Source: Bifidobacterium sp. N4G05 (GTDB taxonomy: Bacteria > Actinomycetota > Actinomycetes > Actinomycetales > Bifidobacteriaceae). Taken from it: 64,000 nucleotides of DNA. Each line of letters opens with the position of its first letter. Within the stretch, counting starts at the first letter, position 1. The translations under genes were made by a program, and so were the position numbers. The stretch spans positions 62,001-126,000 of the forward strand of contig NZ_NJNQ01000005.1 in assembly GCF_002742445.1 (NCBI RefSeq). Direction: 5' to 3'. The notes below the pieces were generated by a model. The model was not told where the DNA came from, did no database searches, and saw nothing but the letters and a program-made list of their open reading frames with translations. This document shows positions 1 to 8,611 of this stretch, one piece after another.

Positions 1-212
1 GCTTCTCCGCGAATTCGCAGCTTCGCGCCAAACTGTTGGAGGTTGGAGCGGAATATGGTGTCGAGGTACGCGTGCCGCAGCTTAAACTGTGCACCGACAA
101 TGGCGCCATGGTGGCCATGCTGGGAGTCAATCTGGTAGAGGCTGGAGTGGCCCCGTCAAGCCCTGATTTCGCAATCGATTCGGCTATGCCATTAACGAAG
201 ATCTCCATGTGA
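1..212 (+). CDS. tsaD: tRNA threonylcarbamoyladenosine transferase TsaD, C-terminal part
   Basis: This is the 3' end of a gene that begins before the window. The frame starting at base 3 reads FSANSQLRAKLLEVG, then LCTDNGAMVAMLG, and ends SAMPLTKISM with TGA at 210-212. The ANSxLR and CTDNGAM motifs are diagnostic of the ASKHA-fold TsaD/Kae1 family. TsaD transfers the threonylcarbamoyl group to A37 of ANN-decoding tRNAs together with TsaB and TsaE. Upstream partners lie outside the window. Confidence 0.9.
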   Translation, partial: FSANSQLRAKLLEVGAEYGVEVRVPQLKLCTDNGAMVAMLGVNLVEAGVAPSSPDFAIDSAMPLTKISM

Positions 213-329
213 GATTGGGCTGAAGGCATCGAATGGAAACGTTTTGCAAGCCGAAACACGCATGTGACACGCTGAAGATTTGCAATCCACAAGTTTTGGT
301 GTAACATTTTTGTCTTGTGCACAGCGCAT

Positions 330-405
<76 letters not shown>

Positions 406-410
406 TTTGA

Positions 411-435
411 AAGCCCTTGGAAACCAAGGGCTTTT
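411..435 (+). terminator. Rho-independent terminator after tRNA-Asn
   Basis: A perfect 10-bp stem, AAGCCCTTGG against CCAAGGGCTT, closes an AAA loop and runs into TTTTG. It lies six bases after the encoded CCA. Confidence 0.85.
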
Positions 436-494
436 GTCATATTCATCGTCATATTCGAGGAATCAACGAAGATGCCGAGGTTCTCGGCTTATAG

Positions 495-614
495 GAACTT
501 TTGGCCAATAACCCGGATATTGCGGCAGGCACGTTTTACACGAAATTCATGATTGAGGAGAACGATACTATGGATGAGGTAGCCAAAGCAGGTTCTTCCA
601 CGAGCAAAACTTAA
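495..614 (+). pseudogene. Possible remnant of a coding sequence (39 codons, no start)
   Basis: Between tRNA-Asn and the bile salt hydrolase one frame reads ELLANNPDIAAGTFYTKFM and onward for 39 codons to TAA at 612-614, directly after an in-frame TAG at 492-494. It has no start codon or ribosome binding site but has protein-like composition. It could be the decayed 3' end of a lost gene or chance. I do not recognise a family. Confidence 0.25.
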
Positions 615-689
615 GATTTTCCCAGCAAGCGGCGTTTACCATGAACACGCAAGCAAGAAAACCACGGCAAATCATGGAAGGGAGTCCAT

Positions 690-1640
690 ATGTGCACTGG
701 TGTTCGTTTCTCCGACGATGAGGGAAACATGTATTTCGGCCGTAATCTCGACTGGAGCTTCTCCTACGGCGAGACCATTCTGGTCACTCCGCGAGGCTAC
801 CAGTACGACTATGTCTATGGGGCCGAAGGCAAGAACGAACCGAATGCGGTGATCGGCGTGGGCGTGGTCTTGGCCGACCGCCCCATGTATTTCGACTGCG
901 CCAACGAGCATGGCCTGGCCATTGCCGGACTGAACTTCCCCGGATACGCCTCCTTTGTGCACGAGCCGGTCGAAGGAACCGAAAACGTCGCTACCTTCGA
1001 ATTCCCGCTGTGGGTGGCGCGCAATTTCGACAGTGTCGACGAAGTCGAAGAAGCGTTGAAGAACGTGACGCTCGTTTCGCAGGTCGTGCCCGGCCAGCAG
1101 GAATCCCTGCTGCACTGGTTCATTGGTGACGGTACCCGAAGCATCGTCATCGAGCAGATGTCTGACGGCATGCACGTTCATCATGACGATGTGGACGTGC
1201 TCACCAACCAGCCGACCTTCGACTTCCATATGGAAAACCTGCGCAACTACATGTGCGTGAGCAACGAAATGGCGGAACCGACCACTTGGGGCAAGGCGGA
1301 ACTGAGCGCATGGGGTGCCGGCGTGAGCATGCATGGCATTCCCGGTGACGTGAGTTCGCCGTCGCGTTTCGTACGCGTCGCCTACACCAACACGCACTAT
1401 CCACAGCAGAACAATGAGTCCGCCAATGTGTCTCGTCTGTTCCACACGCTGGCTTCCGTACAGATGGCTGACGGCATGTCCAAGATGGGCAACGGCCAGT
1501 TCGAGCGTACGCTGTTCACCAGCGGTTATTCCGGAAAGACCAACACGTATTACATGAACACGTATGAGGATCCGGCGATCCGCTCGTTTGCCATGTCCGA
1601 CTTCGACATGGATTCGAGCGAGCTGATCACCGCCGATTGA
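690..1640 (+). CDS. bsh: Bile salt hydrolase (choloylglycine hydrolase)
   Basis: The enzyme deconjugates glycine- and taurine-linked bile salts in the cytoplasm, a typical gut-adaptation function of bifidobacteria. The protein has 316 residues, the usual length for bifidobacterial BSH. After removal of Met1, Cys2 becomes the N-terminal nucleophile. The other catalytic residues of the Ntn-hydrolase family are visible: Arg18, Asp21 (GRNLDW), Asn82, Asn173 (LTNQPTF) and Arg226 (SRFVRVAY). The start ATG follows GGAAGGGAG. The gene stands alone, with tRNA-Asn upstream and two hairpins downstream. Whether it prefers glyco- or tauro-conjugates cannot be read from the sequence. Confidence 0.95.
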   Translation: MCTGVRFSDDEGNMYFGRNLDWSFSYGETILVTPRGYQYDYVYGAEGKNEPNAVIGVGVVLADRPMYFDCANEHGLAIAGLNFPGYASFVHEPVEGTENVATFEFPLWVARNFDSVDEVEEALKNVTLVSQVVPGQQESLLHWFIGDGTRSIVIEQMSDGMHVHHDDVDVLTNQPTFDFHMENLRNYMCVSNEMAEPTTWGKAELSAWGAGVSMHGIPGDVSSPSRFVRVAYTNTHYPQQNNESANVSRLFHTLASVQMADGMSKMGNGQFERTLFTSGYSGKTNTYYMNTYEDPAIRSFAMSDFDMDSSELITAD

Positions 1641-1708
1641 TTCCGGGAATTTCGAGTTCGAAGATTCCAGTTCCGAAGATTCCGCAGTGATAGCACTGCG
1701 GACAGTAT

Positions 1709-1746
1709 AAAAGGGCACAACGTCGCAACCGGCGTTGTGCCCTTTT
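1709..1746 (+). terminator. Terminator of bsh
   Basis: AAAAGGGCACAACG (1709-1722) pairs with CGTTGTGCCCTTTT (1733-1746). The symmetry could serve both strands, since the next gene is convergent. A second perfect 9-bp hairpin, TCCGCAGTG/CACTGCGGA, precedes it at 1681-1702 but lacks a T tract. Confidence 0.85.
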
Positions 1747-1819
1747 GATCAGTAAAACTAATGAGATTTATTTGGAAAAATAATTTAAAAATGGTCGAGG
1801 AATGCTTTCAAACGTGCTT

Positions 1820-2503
1820 TCAGACGTTTTCCTCGTTATGTTCCTTACGCGAGGAAGCGAATCGCGACAGAACACCTGACTTGCGTAAAGCGCAATACAT
1901 TCCCCAGGAGCCGAAACCGGCGAATGCCACCGCGCTGAGCAGCTCGCAAATGGTGCCGATGATGCCTCGCGGGCTGAAGAACGAGAATGCCTGATAGTAG
2001 AAGAACAGCAGATAGAAGTTGTAGACGATTCCAACCGACAAAGCAGACAGAATGGTGACGCCGAGCGTCCAACGACGGTAGCGGAACAACGCAAATACCG
2101 CTTCCGCGGCTGCCGCCTGCACCAACGCGATCACAATCAGGCTCACGTTGTATTTCGTGCCGAGCACCACCTCGACGAACGATGCGACTAAAAGCACATA
2201 GGCCGAAGCTCCCGGCTTGCGCACGATCAGGGAACCCAGCGTGGCGGGGAAGTAGAACAAAGCATGAAGCAGCGCCGCCGAACCAGGAAGAATCAAAGTC
2301 AGCAACGGAAAAAGACCATACGAGAGGCCGTCGAACACCCAGAACATCACTCCCGACATCACGCCTACTGCCGCGCCGACCACGATATCGACCACACGCC
2401 ACGTGAGGGTCTTGCGTGTTCCTTGGGTTGTTTTCAAAGACTGCCTTACCTGCTTCGACAGCTTCGCGTCCGTATTATGAATTTCAGAGAATGGCTTCGC
2501 CAT
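1820..2503 (-). CDS. YkoE-like ECF transporter substrate-binding component (thiamine/HMP type)
   Basis: A 227-residue membrane protein with five or six hydrophobic segments. Near residue 35 it reads WRVVDIVVGAAVGVMSGVMFW, the N-terminal signature of YkoE, the S component of energy-coupling-factor transporters. These are usually linked to hydroxymethylpyrimidine or thiamine uptake. The usual ykoD (ATPase) and ykoC (T component) neighbours are absent, so it would have to use an energising module encoded elsewhere. I searched the 5' leader on the minus strand and found no convincing TPP riboswitch (no CTGAGA element). A TATAAT hexamer on the minus strand at 2622-2617 may be its promoter. The substrate is inferred from the family. 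Confidence 0.7.
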   Translation of the reverse strand: MAKPFSEIHNTDAKLSKQVRQSLKTTQGTRKTLTWRVVDIVVGAAVGVMSGVMFWVFDGLSYGLFPLLTLILPGSAALLHALFYFPATLGSLIVRKPGASAYVLLVASFVEVVLGTKYNVSLIVIALVQAAAAEAVFALFRYRRWTLGVTILSALSVGIVYNFYLLFFYYQAFSFFSPRGIIGTICELLSAVAFAGFGSWGMYCALRKSGVLSRFASSRKEHNEENV

Positions 2504-2906
2504 AATGATAATGAATCCTTGCGTTGGTCGATGCCGCGCACCGTGAGTCGGAGATCGCGGCAGTCGCCGTGGGCCGTTCCTCGACCTGCGCGGCTCGGGC
2601 AGGAACGACGAAAGGCATTATACGACATGCTGCTTGCCGAACATGCATCATGGATCTCCCTGTGTTCAAAATACCGTTACAAGTACGCCAAATCCAGGCG
2701 TACGGCCCAGTCCAGCACACCTGATCCGCACGATTTCATTAAACTCAGCAGCATAAGAGCTTCTTGTCGTGAGACGGCAGTCGGCCAAAACATCATGGTC
2801 CTATGTTCCTTGCGATGAACACGTCAGTTACTCTTTGCAGACGCAACTTAGCTAATTTCTAGGATTACAGGTTCTTTTGCTATCCGATAGCATGCGACAC
2901 GCCAAG
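2504..2906. other. Intergenic region between ykoE-like gene and adhR-like gene
   Basis: About 400 bases with no coding sequence I can support. The open frames crossing it have no recognisable protein composition or ribosome binding site. It should contain the ykoE-like promoter (minus-strand TATAAT at 2622-2617). Confidence 0.5.
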
Positions 2907-2936
2907 TAGACTTCAAGCACTTTAAGTTTTTACAGT
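2907..2936 (+). promoter_or_regulatory. MerR-type promoter with AdhR-like inverted repeat
   Basis: A -35 like hexamer TAGACT (2907-2912) and a -10 like hexamer TACAGT (2931-2936) are separated by 18 bp. The spacer overlaps the inverted repeat CTTCAAG-CA-CTTTAAG (2911-2926). An operator inside a stretched spacer is the hallmark of MerR-family control. The half sites resemble the CTTAAAG/CTTTAAG reported for Bacillus AdhR. The downstream ATG at 2944 is only eight bases from the -10, so the mRNA may be leaderless. Confidence 0.55.
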
Positions 2937-2943
2937 GCAGGGT

Positions 2944-3408
2944 ATGAGTACCACAACATGGCATACGATTCGTGAGGCATCCATGATTTCCGGACTTCCC
3001 GAATCCACTTTGCGCTACTACGAGCAGATCGGCATCATTGCCCCGATCGCACGTGACCCAAGTTCTGGCCATCGTGCCTACACCGACGAAGACATTCAAT
3101 CGTTGGTTACTATTTCCTGCTTGTCTGCGACTGGCATGCCGCTTGATGCCATGCGCGAGTATCTGAAAAACCGTTTCGACGGAACCGAAGGTGCGCGCAG
3201 GCAAATGGCGCTACTGGACGCGCAGGCGTTGCGTTTGGCCGCAAAAGCCGAAAGCATCCGCATGCAGCAAGCCTATGTTTCCCTCAAAACATTGTATTGG
3301 CGTGCCGTGGCGGAAGGCCATGACGACGAAGCGCAACGACTTCTGGAAGAAAACCACGATGTCATCGAAACAGTGAAAAAACAGATTCGTAGCAAGGCTG
3401 ACGCATAA
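2944..3408 (+). CDS. MerR-family regulator, AdhR/NmlR-like
   Basis: A 154-residue transcription factor with an N-terminal winged helix (IREASMISGLPESTLRYYEQ, residues 9-28) and a C-terminal coiled coil. It contains SCLSATGMP with Cys59, at the place of the redox/aldehyde-sensing cysteine of AdhR (CLRNTGMS in Bacillus). AdhR/NmlR proteins activate detoxification genes under carbonyl stress. The next two genes, a zinc alcohol dehydrogenase and a carboxymuconolactone decarboxylase homologue, are the same families found beside adhR in Bacillus subtilis. The start ATG at 2944 is preferred over the upstream in-frame TTG at 2935, which would overlap the -10 box. The inducer is inferred. Confidence 0.8.
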   Translation: MSTTTWHTIREASMISGLPESTLRYYEQIGIIAPIARDPSSGHRAYTDEDIQSLVTISCLSATGMPLDAMREYLKNRFDGTEGARRQMALLDAQALRLAAKAESIRMQQAYVSLKTLYWRAVAEGHDDEAQRLLEENHDVIETVKKQIRSKADA

Positions 3409-3466
3409 GTCGAGGCGTCATCGCAGACGTTACCTTAATTCAATTCGTACAACAAAGGAGCAACTC

Positions 3467-4513
3467 ATGAAGGCAGCGATCTTCAAGGGAGTCAAGCAGA
3501 TGGCATGTGAGGAACATGTCGAACCGACCATCATCGATGGGGGAGACGCCATCATCCGCGTGGTACGCGCATGCGTATGCGGATCCGACCTGTGGTTCTA
3601 CCGCGACGGCAGCAAGGAACCCAACACCCAGGCCGGTCATGAAGCCATCGGCGTGGTCGAGCAGGTCGGCGATGATGTGACCGTGGCCAAGCCGGGCGAT
3701 TTCGTGATCGTGCCGTTCCCATTCAGCTGCGGCAAGTGCCCGGTATGCAAGGCCGGCTTCGAATCCAGCTGCCCCCATGGCGGATATTTCGGCGATGAGG
3801 GACTGGGCTGTCAGGCGGAATACCTGCGCGTGCCAGAAGCTAATGGCACGCTGGTGGTCGTTCCGGGCGACGCGAAGAGCTTCTCCGACGACATGCTCGC
3901 ATCGCTGCTCACCCTCTCTGACGTGATGTCGACCGGTTATCATGCGGCCGCTTCCGCCGAAATCAAGCTGGGGGACACCGCGGTCGTGTTCGGCGACGGT
4001 GCGGTCGGCCTGTGCGGCGTGCTGTCCGCCAAGCTGATGGGCGCCACGCGCATCATTTCCATGAGCCGCCATGCTGACCGCCAGCGTATCGCACGCGAAT
4101 TCGGCGCCACCGATTTCGTGGAGGAACGTGGCGACGAGGCCGTGGACAAGGTGCTGGGAATGACCGACGGCTACGGTGCCGACGCAGTGCTTGAATGCGT
4201 GGGATCCGCGCTGTCGAACGACACCGCCATGAAGGTGGCGCGAGCAGGCGCAGTGGTCGGCCGCGTCGGCCTGCCGCACGGTGTGGAAGCCGACATTCCG
4301 GGACTGTTCTACCGCAACGTCGGTCTGCGCGGCGGTCCGGCACCAGTGCGCACGTACGATATGCATCGACTGCTCAAGGAAGTGCTCGACGGCAACATCA
4401 ATCCGGGCATCGTCTACACCTCCGAATACACGCTCGACGATATTCAGGAAGCGTACGCGGCCATGGACGAGCGCCGAACCGTAAAGTCGCTGCTGCGCAT
4501 CGGCGAAGTCTGA
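3467..4513 (+). CDS. Zinc-dependent alcohol dehydrogenase (AdhA-like)
   Basis: A 348-residue medium-chain dehydrogenase that should interconvert alcohols and aldehydes with NAD(P). Zinc ligands are visible: catalytic Cys38 (VCGSD) and the GHE motif with His58-Glu59, and structural Cys88, Cys91, Cys94 and Cys102. The Rossmann segment reads VVFGDGAVGLCGVLSAK at roughly residues 172-188. It has a strong AAAGGAG site and lies 58 bp after the AdhR-like gene. Context suggests aldehyde detoxification; substrate preference is unknown. Confidence 0.9.
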   Translation: MKAAIFKGVKQMACEEHVEPTIIDGGDAIIRVVRACVCGSDLWFYRDGSKEPNTQAGHEAIGVVEQVGDDVTVAKPGDFVIVPFPFSCGKCPVCKAGFESSCPHGGYFGDEGLGCQAEYLRVPEANGTLVVVPGDAKSFSDDMLASLLTLSDVMSTGYHAAASAEIKLGDTAVVFGDGAVGLCGVLSAKLMGATRIISMSRHADRQRIAREFGATDFVEERGDEAVDKVLGMTDGYGADAVLECVGSALSNDTAMKVARAGAVVGRVGLPHGVEADIPGLFYRNVGLRGGPAPVRTYDMHRLLKEVLDGNINPGIVYTSEYTLDDIQEAYAAMDERRTVKSLLRIGEV

Positions 4514-4564
4514 GCAACATGCCGACGATAGAATAAGCGCAAATCAAACGAAAGGAAGCAAGTC

Positions 4565-5332
4565 TTGTTCGAAGAGCTGCATAAACGGATGAATTCGTTT
4601 TGGAATAATGACAGGACGTTGTCACAAACCGATCCGGAATTCATCGAATTCTTCTCGAATTTCGCTTATGACGAAGTGGTGAACGAACCGGGAGCGAACC
4701 ATCCTGATCTGGATGACAAAACCCGTTCTCTGGCCATCCTCGCCGTGCTGGTAGGAGTTCAGGGACTGGACGCTTTCGAAATGATGCTGCCGGTGGCCTA
4801 CGAAACTGGACTGTCCTCCATCGCCATCAAGGAAATGGTGTATCAGGCGACCGCCTACTGCGGTTTCGGCAAAACCCTGCCGTTCCTGAAGAAGCTCAAC
4901 AACTTCCTCGGCGCGGCCAACGTGCATCTACCACTCGAATCGCAAGGCACCACCACGCCGGAAACACGCGCCAAGGCGGGCGAAGACAAGCAGATCGAAC
5001 TCTTCGGCGAGCATATGCGTGGATTCGCGCAATCCGGCCCCGAAGAGACACAACACATCAACAAGTGGCTTGCCGACAACTGCTTCGGTGACTATTACAC
5101 GCGCGGAGGATTGAACAATCGCGAACGCGAGATAATCACGTTGTGCTTCCTTGCCGCGCAGGGCGGTTGCGAGCCGCAGCTGACGTCTCATGCGAAGGCC
5201 AATATGGGCATCGGCAATGAGAAGGCTTTTCTGATTGCCGTCATTTCGCAGTGCATGCCGTATATCGGGTATCCGCGTACGCTGAATGCGATTCGTTGCA
5301 TTAATGATGCCGCGAATCAGATGCAGGGCTGA
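4565..5332 (+). CDS. Carboxymuconolactone decarboxylase family protein (two CMD domains)
   Basis: A 255-residue protein with two tandem alpha-helical CMD/AhpD-like halves. The first half contains DDKTRSLAILAVLVGVQG and the second NNREREIITLCFLAAQGG. It lacks the CxxC pair of the AhpD peroxidase relay, so a redox role is not supported. YraC, of the same family, accompanies adhR-adhA in Bacillus, which supports a shared aldehyde-response cluster. Translation probably starts at TTG 4565 because GAAAGGAAG lies eight bases upstream; no ATG is as well placed. The exact reaction is unknown. Confidence 0.75.
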   Translation: MFEELHKRMNSFWNNDRTLSQTDPEFIEFFSNFAYDEVVNEPGANHPDLDDKTRSLAILAVLVGVQGLDAFEMMLPVAYETGLSSIAIKEMVYQATAYCGFGKTLPFLKKLNNFLGAANVHLPLESQGTTTPETRAKAGEDKQIELFGEHMRGFAQSGPEETQHINKWLADNCFGDYYTRGGLNNREREIITLCFLAAQGGCEPQLTSHAKANMGIGNEKAFLIAVISQCMPYIGYPRTLNAIRCINDAANQMQG

Positions 5333-5409
5333 TTGCAGTAAGGTTTTACATCAACCGATGCCTGGATAGCTTGCTTCGATCCTTGCTTGATGCTCGCTCC
5401 GATATGGAA

Positions 5410-5450
5410 GGGACCGTTTGCCAGTCATGATTAGATTGGCAAACGGTCCC
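5410..5450. terminator. Bidirectional terminator between CMD gene and metE-like gene
   Basis: GGGACCGTTTGCCA (5410-5423) pairs perfectly with TGGCAAACGGTCCC (5437-5450) between two convergent genes. Confidence 0.85.
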
Positions 5451-5480
5451 TCTATGTATATTGCTACTCGTGTGCGGGCG

Positions 5481-6611
5481 TCACTCGCCCCACACATCCT
5501 TGGCGATGGACTGTACGAGCGCGATCTTAGCCCACTGCTGTTCCTCGGTGAGCTTGTTGCCTTCCTCAGTGGAGGCGAAACCGCACTGGGTGGACAGGCA
5601 CAGACGGTCGAGCGGCACATACTGGGCCGCTTCGGCAATGCGGGCCTTGATCGTTTCCGGATCTTCAAGTTCCGGCTTTTTGGAGGTAATCAGGCCGAGC
5701 ACGACCTGCTTGTCGCCGGAAACCTTGGCGAGCGGTTCGAAGTCACCGGAACGGTCGTCATCGAACTCCAAGTAGTAGGCGGCGACGTTTTCCTTGCCGA
5801 AAAGCACGTCGGCCACAGTGGCGTATCCGCCGGCGGAAGCCCACGTGGAGTGGTAATTGCCACGGCAGTCGTGCGTGGTGATTACCAGATCCTCCGGCAG
5901 ATCCTCGATGGCGGCATTGTTCATGGCGGCATACTGTTCCTGCATGGCGGCGAACTCGTCGGCGGTGTAATGCTGGTTGAAGTTCGGATCACAGAACATG
6001 CCCCACGTGCAGTCGTCCAGCTGAACGTTGCGGCAACCGGCCTCATACAGCGCCATGATCAGACCATGGAAGGCCTTGGCGGTGTCATCGGCAAGCTCGT
6101 CGTAATCCTTCTGGGTGTCGCCGTAGAACTCGTGCACGGAAGCGATGTTTTCCGGGCGGAACAGCTCCGCATACAGCTGTGCCGGGGCCGGAACGGTCTG
6201 GCGTGAGACGACAGTGTCGTCTTCGAACTGCTTGATGAACTTGAAATGCTCGATGAACGGGTGATTCTGGTCGAACGCGATCTTGCCAGTCAGGCGTGCG
6301 GATTCGGCGCGGGTCTCCTCATCGTGGAAGAAATAGCCTTTGTCCATCGACACCTTTTCCACGCCGGCGAAGCCCCACATACAGTCGAGATGCCACCAGC
6401 CACGACGGAACTCACCGTCGGTGATGACATGCAGGCCGGCAGCCTTCTGCTTGGCGACCAGTTCGATAATGGCCTTATCTTCCACGGCCTTGAGGGCGGC
6501 CTTGTCAATCTTGCCTGCTGCGAAATCGGCGCGGGCCTTCTTGAGCTCTGCCGGACGTAGGTATGAGCCGACCACGTCGGCGCGGAACGGCGCGTTCTGG
6601 GAATACGTCAT
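5481..6611 (-). CDS. Cobalamin-independent methionine synthase-like protein (short, MetE C-terminal domain type)
   Basis: A 376-residue protein made only of the MetE C-terminal catalytic barrel, like Bacillus YxjG/YxjH. Candidate substrate and zinc-site motifs in order are DVVGSYLRP (residues 9-17), ITDGEFRRGWW, VQLDDCTWG, and a C-terminal STQCGFAS with the expected zinc-ligand cysteine. Enzymes of this group methylate homocysteine, in some cases with methyl donors other than methyl-tetrahydrofolate. It is monocistronic and convergent with the CMD gene. Its upstream region is short (under 70 bp), leaving no room for a SAM riboswitch. Confidence 0.8.
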   Translation of the reverse strand: MTYSQNAPFRADVVGSYLRPAELKKARADFAAGKIDKAALKAVEDKAIIELVAKQKAAGLHVITDGEFRRGWWHLDCMWGFAGVEKVSMDKGYFFHDEETRAESARLTGKIAFDQNHPFIEHFKFIKQFEDDTVVSRQTVPAPAQLYAELFRPENIASVHEFYGDTQKDYDELADDTAKAFHGLIMALYEAGCRNVQLDDCTWGMFCDPNFNQHYTADEFAAMQEQYAAMNNAAIEDLPEDLVITTHDCRGNYHSTWASAGGYATVADVLFGKENVAAYYLEFDDDRSGDFEPLAKVSGDKQVVLGLITSKKPELEDPETIKARIAEAAQYVPLDRLCLSTQCGFASTEEGNKLTEEQQWAKIALVQSIAKDVWGE

Positions 6612-6748
6612 TGGATGCTCCTTTTGCTGACAGTTAAAAATACCTAACGAAGATTAGTCAGTTTCCCGAAGCAATGCATCAAAAAGACGAGAATGTGAGA
6701 CGGGACGTTATAGTGTTCTCCATCAAATCAAAGCAAGAGGTTATATGT

Positions 6749-7179
6749 ATGGGCGGCATCAAACGGAATGAGGCAAACGGGCCAGACGAATCGACGGTAC
6801 GGGGCAAAACGAAAAAGCCGAAAACCTTAGGCAAGTATCTGCTGGTTTCCGCAACGCAAACCATTGTGGAATTCGGATCGTTCATCCTATTGCATCTGCT
6901 ACCGTGCCGTCTTCTGTCGCGAACGGCGTGGCCATCACGCTATCGGCTTCGTATAACTTTCTGATGAACCGCAATGTCACGTTCAAATCGTCCAGCAATT
7001 TCGGACGCAGTGTGGCATTGTTCATTCTGCTGTGGATTTGGAATTACTTGTTTGGTTCCACCATGCTGGCATGGCTGCCTTCCGCATTCGGATGGAACGC
7101 GGTGTTGGTGAAGTTCATGACCATGGCATGCCAGTTCGCATGGGGATATCCGCTGTGCAAGAAAGTGATTTTCCGCTGA
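6749..7179 (+). pseudogene. GtrA-like membrane protein, frameshifted
   Basis: The first frame, from ATG 6749, encodes GKYLLVSATQTIVEFGSFILL. The continuation SSVANGVAITLSASYNFLMNRN is in the -1 frame, from about 6904 to the TGA at 7179. Together they make a GtrA/DPMS-type protein of about 140 residues with four membrane helices, a family that moves lipid-linked sugars or assists glycosyltransferases. A single base missing near 6895-6905 would explain the break. It is either a true pseudogene or a sequencing error. Confidence 0.75.
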
Positions 7180-7275
7180 ATCTGCGAACGTATCAATCCC
7201 AATGGCACCCTATGGCAACGCCCTATGTATGATTGAACATGTCTTGTATTAACCCCAGAAAGAAATGGAAAGGCA

Positions 7276-8304
7276 ATGAACGAATCGCAAGATTCCAACG
7301 ACAGTAGCGCGAACAATACGAACGACATTCGTCAACAAGAGGCAGAGCATCAAGGAGCGGCCGTAAAAGCGGCACTTGGAGCCAATATCGGCGTGGCCAT
7401 CGCCAAACTCGCCGCGGCGTTCTTCACCGGATCGTCCGCAATGCTTTCCGAATCGGTGCATTCCATCGCCGACTGCTCCAACGAAATCGTGCTCATGGCA
7501 GGCGGGCGTTTCTCCAAGCACAAAACGGACGGTGATCACCCGTTCGGCCTGTATCGCGCTAAATATCTCGCTTCGTTCGTAGTGGCGACGCTACTGTTCT
7601 TCGTCGGCGGTTTCTTCTCCACTTCCGAGGCGGTGAAGAAACTGTTCGCCATTGCCGAAAATCCCGCTTTGCGTGACGTCAACCAGATGGAACTGCTGGT
7701 GGCGTTCATCGTGGTGGTTGTCAGCGCTTGTCTGGAAGGCTACGGCCTGTATCAAAGCATCAAGGAAGCCAACGAGCGTATGGAGCGCACGGGTGTGGCC
7801 CATATGGGTGTGTTCCGTTTCTGGAGGCGCACCAAGTCAGCGGAGCTCGCGTCCGTCATCATGGAAGATACGCTTGCTCTGATCGGTTTGGCATTCGCAG
7901 GGGCGGGCATCGGTCTTGCGATTCTGCTCGATAATGAGATATTTGATGCGCTCGGCGGTTTGATGGTTGGTCTTGTGTTGATTACTGGATCGCTGCTGCT
8001 GATGTTCAAATCGGGTTCGTTGCTGATTGGCGAGGCCGTCGATTCGGATACTCGAAAGAAGATTGAGCAGGCCGTTATTTCGACGTCTGGTGTGGAGCGG
8101 TTGCTGAATATGCAGACCGTGCACATGTCCGAAGACGATATTTTGTTGTGCGTCAAAGTGCAGACCAGCAAGCTCGACCGCGACTACGACGTTGAAACCG
8201 TGAACAAGATCGAACGAAGCGTGCGTGCCGCACTGCCATGGTTCCGTTTCGAAATCTACGTAGAGCCCGACCTTTACCGCACCGACCACAAAATCGTTTC
8301 GTAG
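7276..8304 (+). CDS. Cation diffusion facilitator (CDF) metal exporter
   Basis: A 342-residue inner-membrane antiporter, probably for Zn(II) or related divalent ions. Residues 1-30 are an acidic Asn/Asp/Glu-rich tail. The helix-2 metal site reads ESVHSIADCSNE (HxxxD pair) and the helix-5 site VIMEDTLALIGL. A C-terminal cytoplasmic domain follows from about residue 245. The motif pattern resembles the ZnT9-like subgroup rather than YiiP. The start ATG has the AGAAAGAAATGGAAAGG purine tract upstream. Confidence 0.88.
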   Translation: MNESQDSNDSSANNTNDIRQQEAEHQGAAVKAALGANIGVAIAKLAAAFFTGSSAMLSESVHSIADCSNEIVLMAGGRFSKHKTDGDHPFGLYRAKYLASFVVATLLFFVGGFFSTSEAVKKLFAIAENPALRDVNQMELLVAFIVVVVSACLEGYGLYQSIKEANERMERTGVAHMGVFRFWRRTKSAELASVIMEDTLALIGLAFAGAGIGLAILLDNEIFDALGGLMVGLVLITGSLLLMFKSGSLLIGEAVDSDTRKKIEQAVISTSGVERLLNMQTVHMSEDDILLCVKVQTSKLDRDYDVETVNKIERSVRAALPWFRFEIYVEPDLYRTDHKIVS

Positions 8305-8367
8305 CGGCGTGCAATGTGCCTACGGTCATGAACCGTAGAGGGTGAAACGACGATACGGGCTTTTCAT

Positions 8368-8408
8368 GAGGAGCTGGCATTCCGACGAATTCGGAGTGCC
8401 AGCTCCTC
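8368..8408 (+). terminator. Terminator of the CDF gene
   Basis: AGGAGCTGGCATTCCGA pairs with TCGGAGTGCCAGCTCCT around a short loop, followed by CCTTTTC. Confidence 0.85.
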
Positions 8409-8611
8409 CTTTTCGCACGCTTTCTTATTAGGTGTCTCCTTGAGCTTGTGCGCACGTATCTTCTCCGGCATCCGATCCGTGGCCTGTCGTTGGGCTCCTC
8501 GGCGACCGCATCGAGGCGACCGTGAACGTACCGATTCCTCCACCGACTGGAGGAATCTGCCCGCTGTCGGCTGCAGCTGCATGGTCGGCACATGCGAGAA
8601 CAATCGGTGGC

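Noticed and set aside
2504..2640. Possible TPP riboswitch ahead of the YkoE-like gene
   Set aside because: The minus-strand leader has a GCGGCATCGACCAACGCAAGGA run vaguely like the TPP 3' core, but the conserved CTGAGA and the flanking pairing are missing.
5418..6206. A 262-codon plus-strand frame opposite the metE-like gene
   Set aside because: It is antisense to a clear enzyme with conserved motifs and has no ribosome binding site or recognisable domain.
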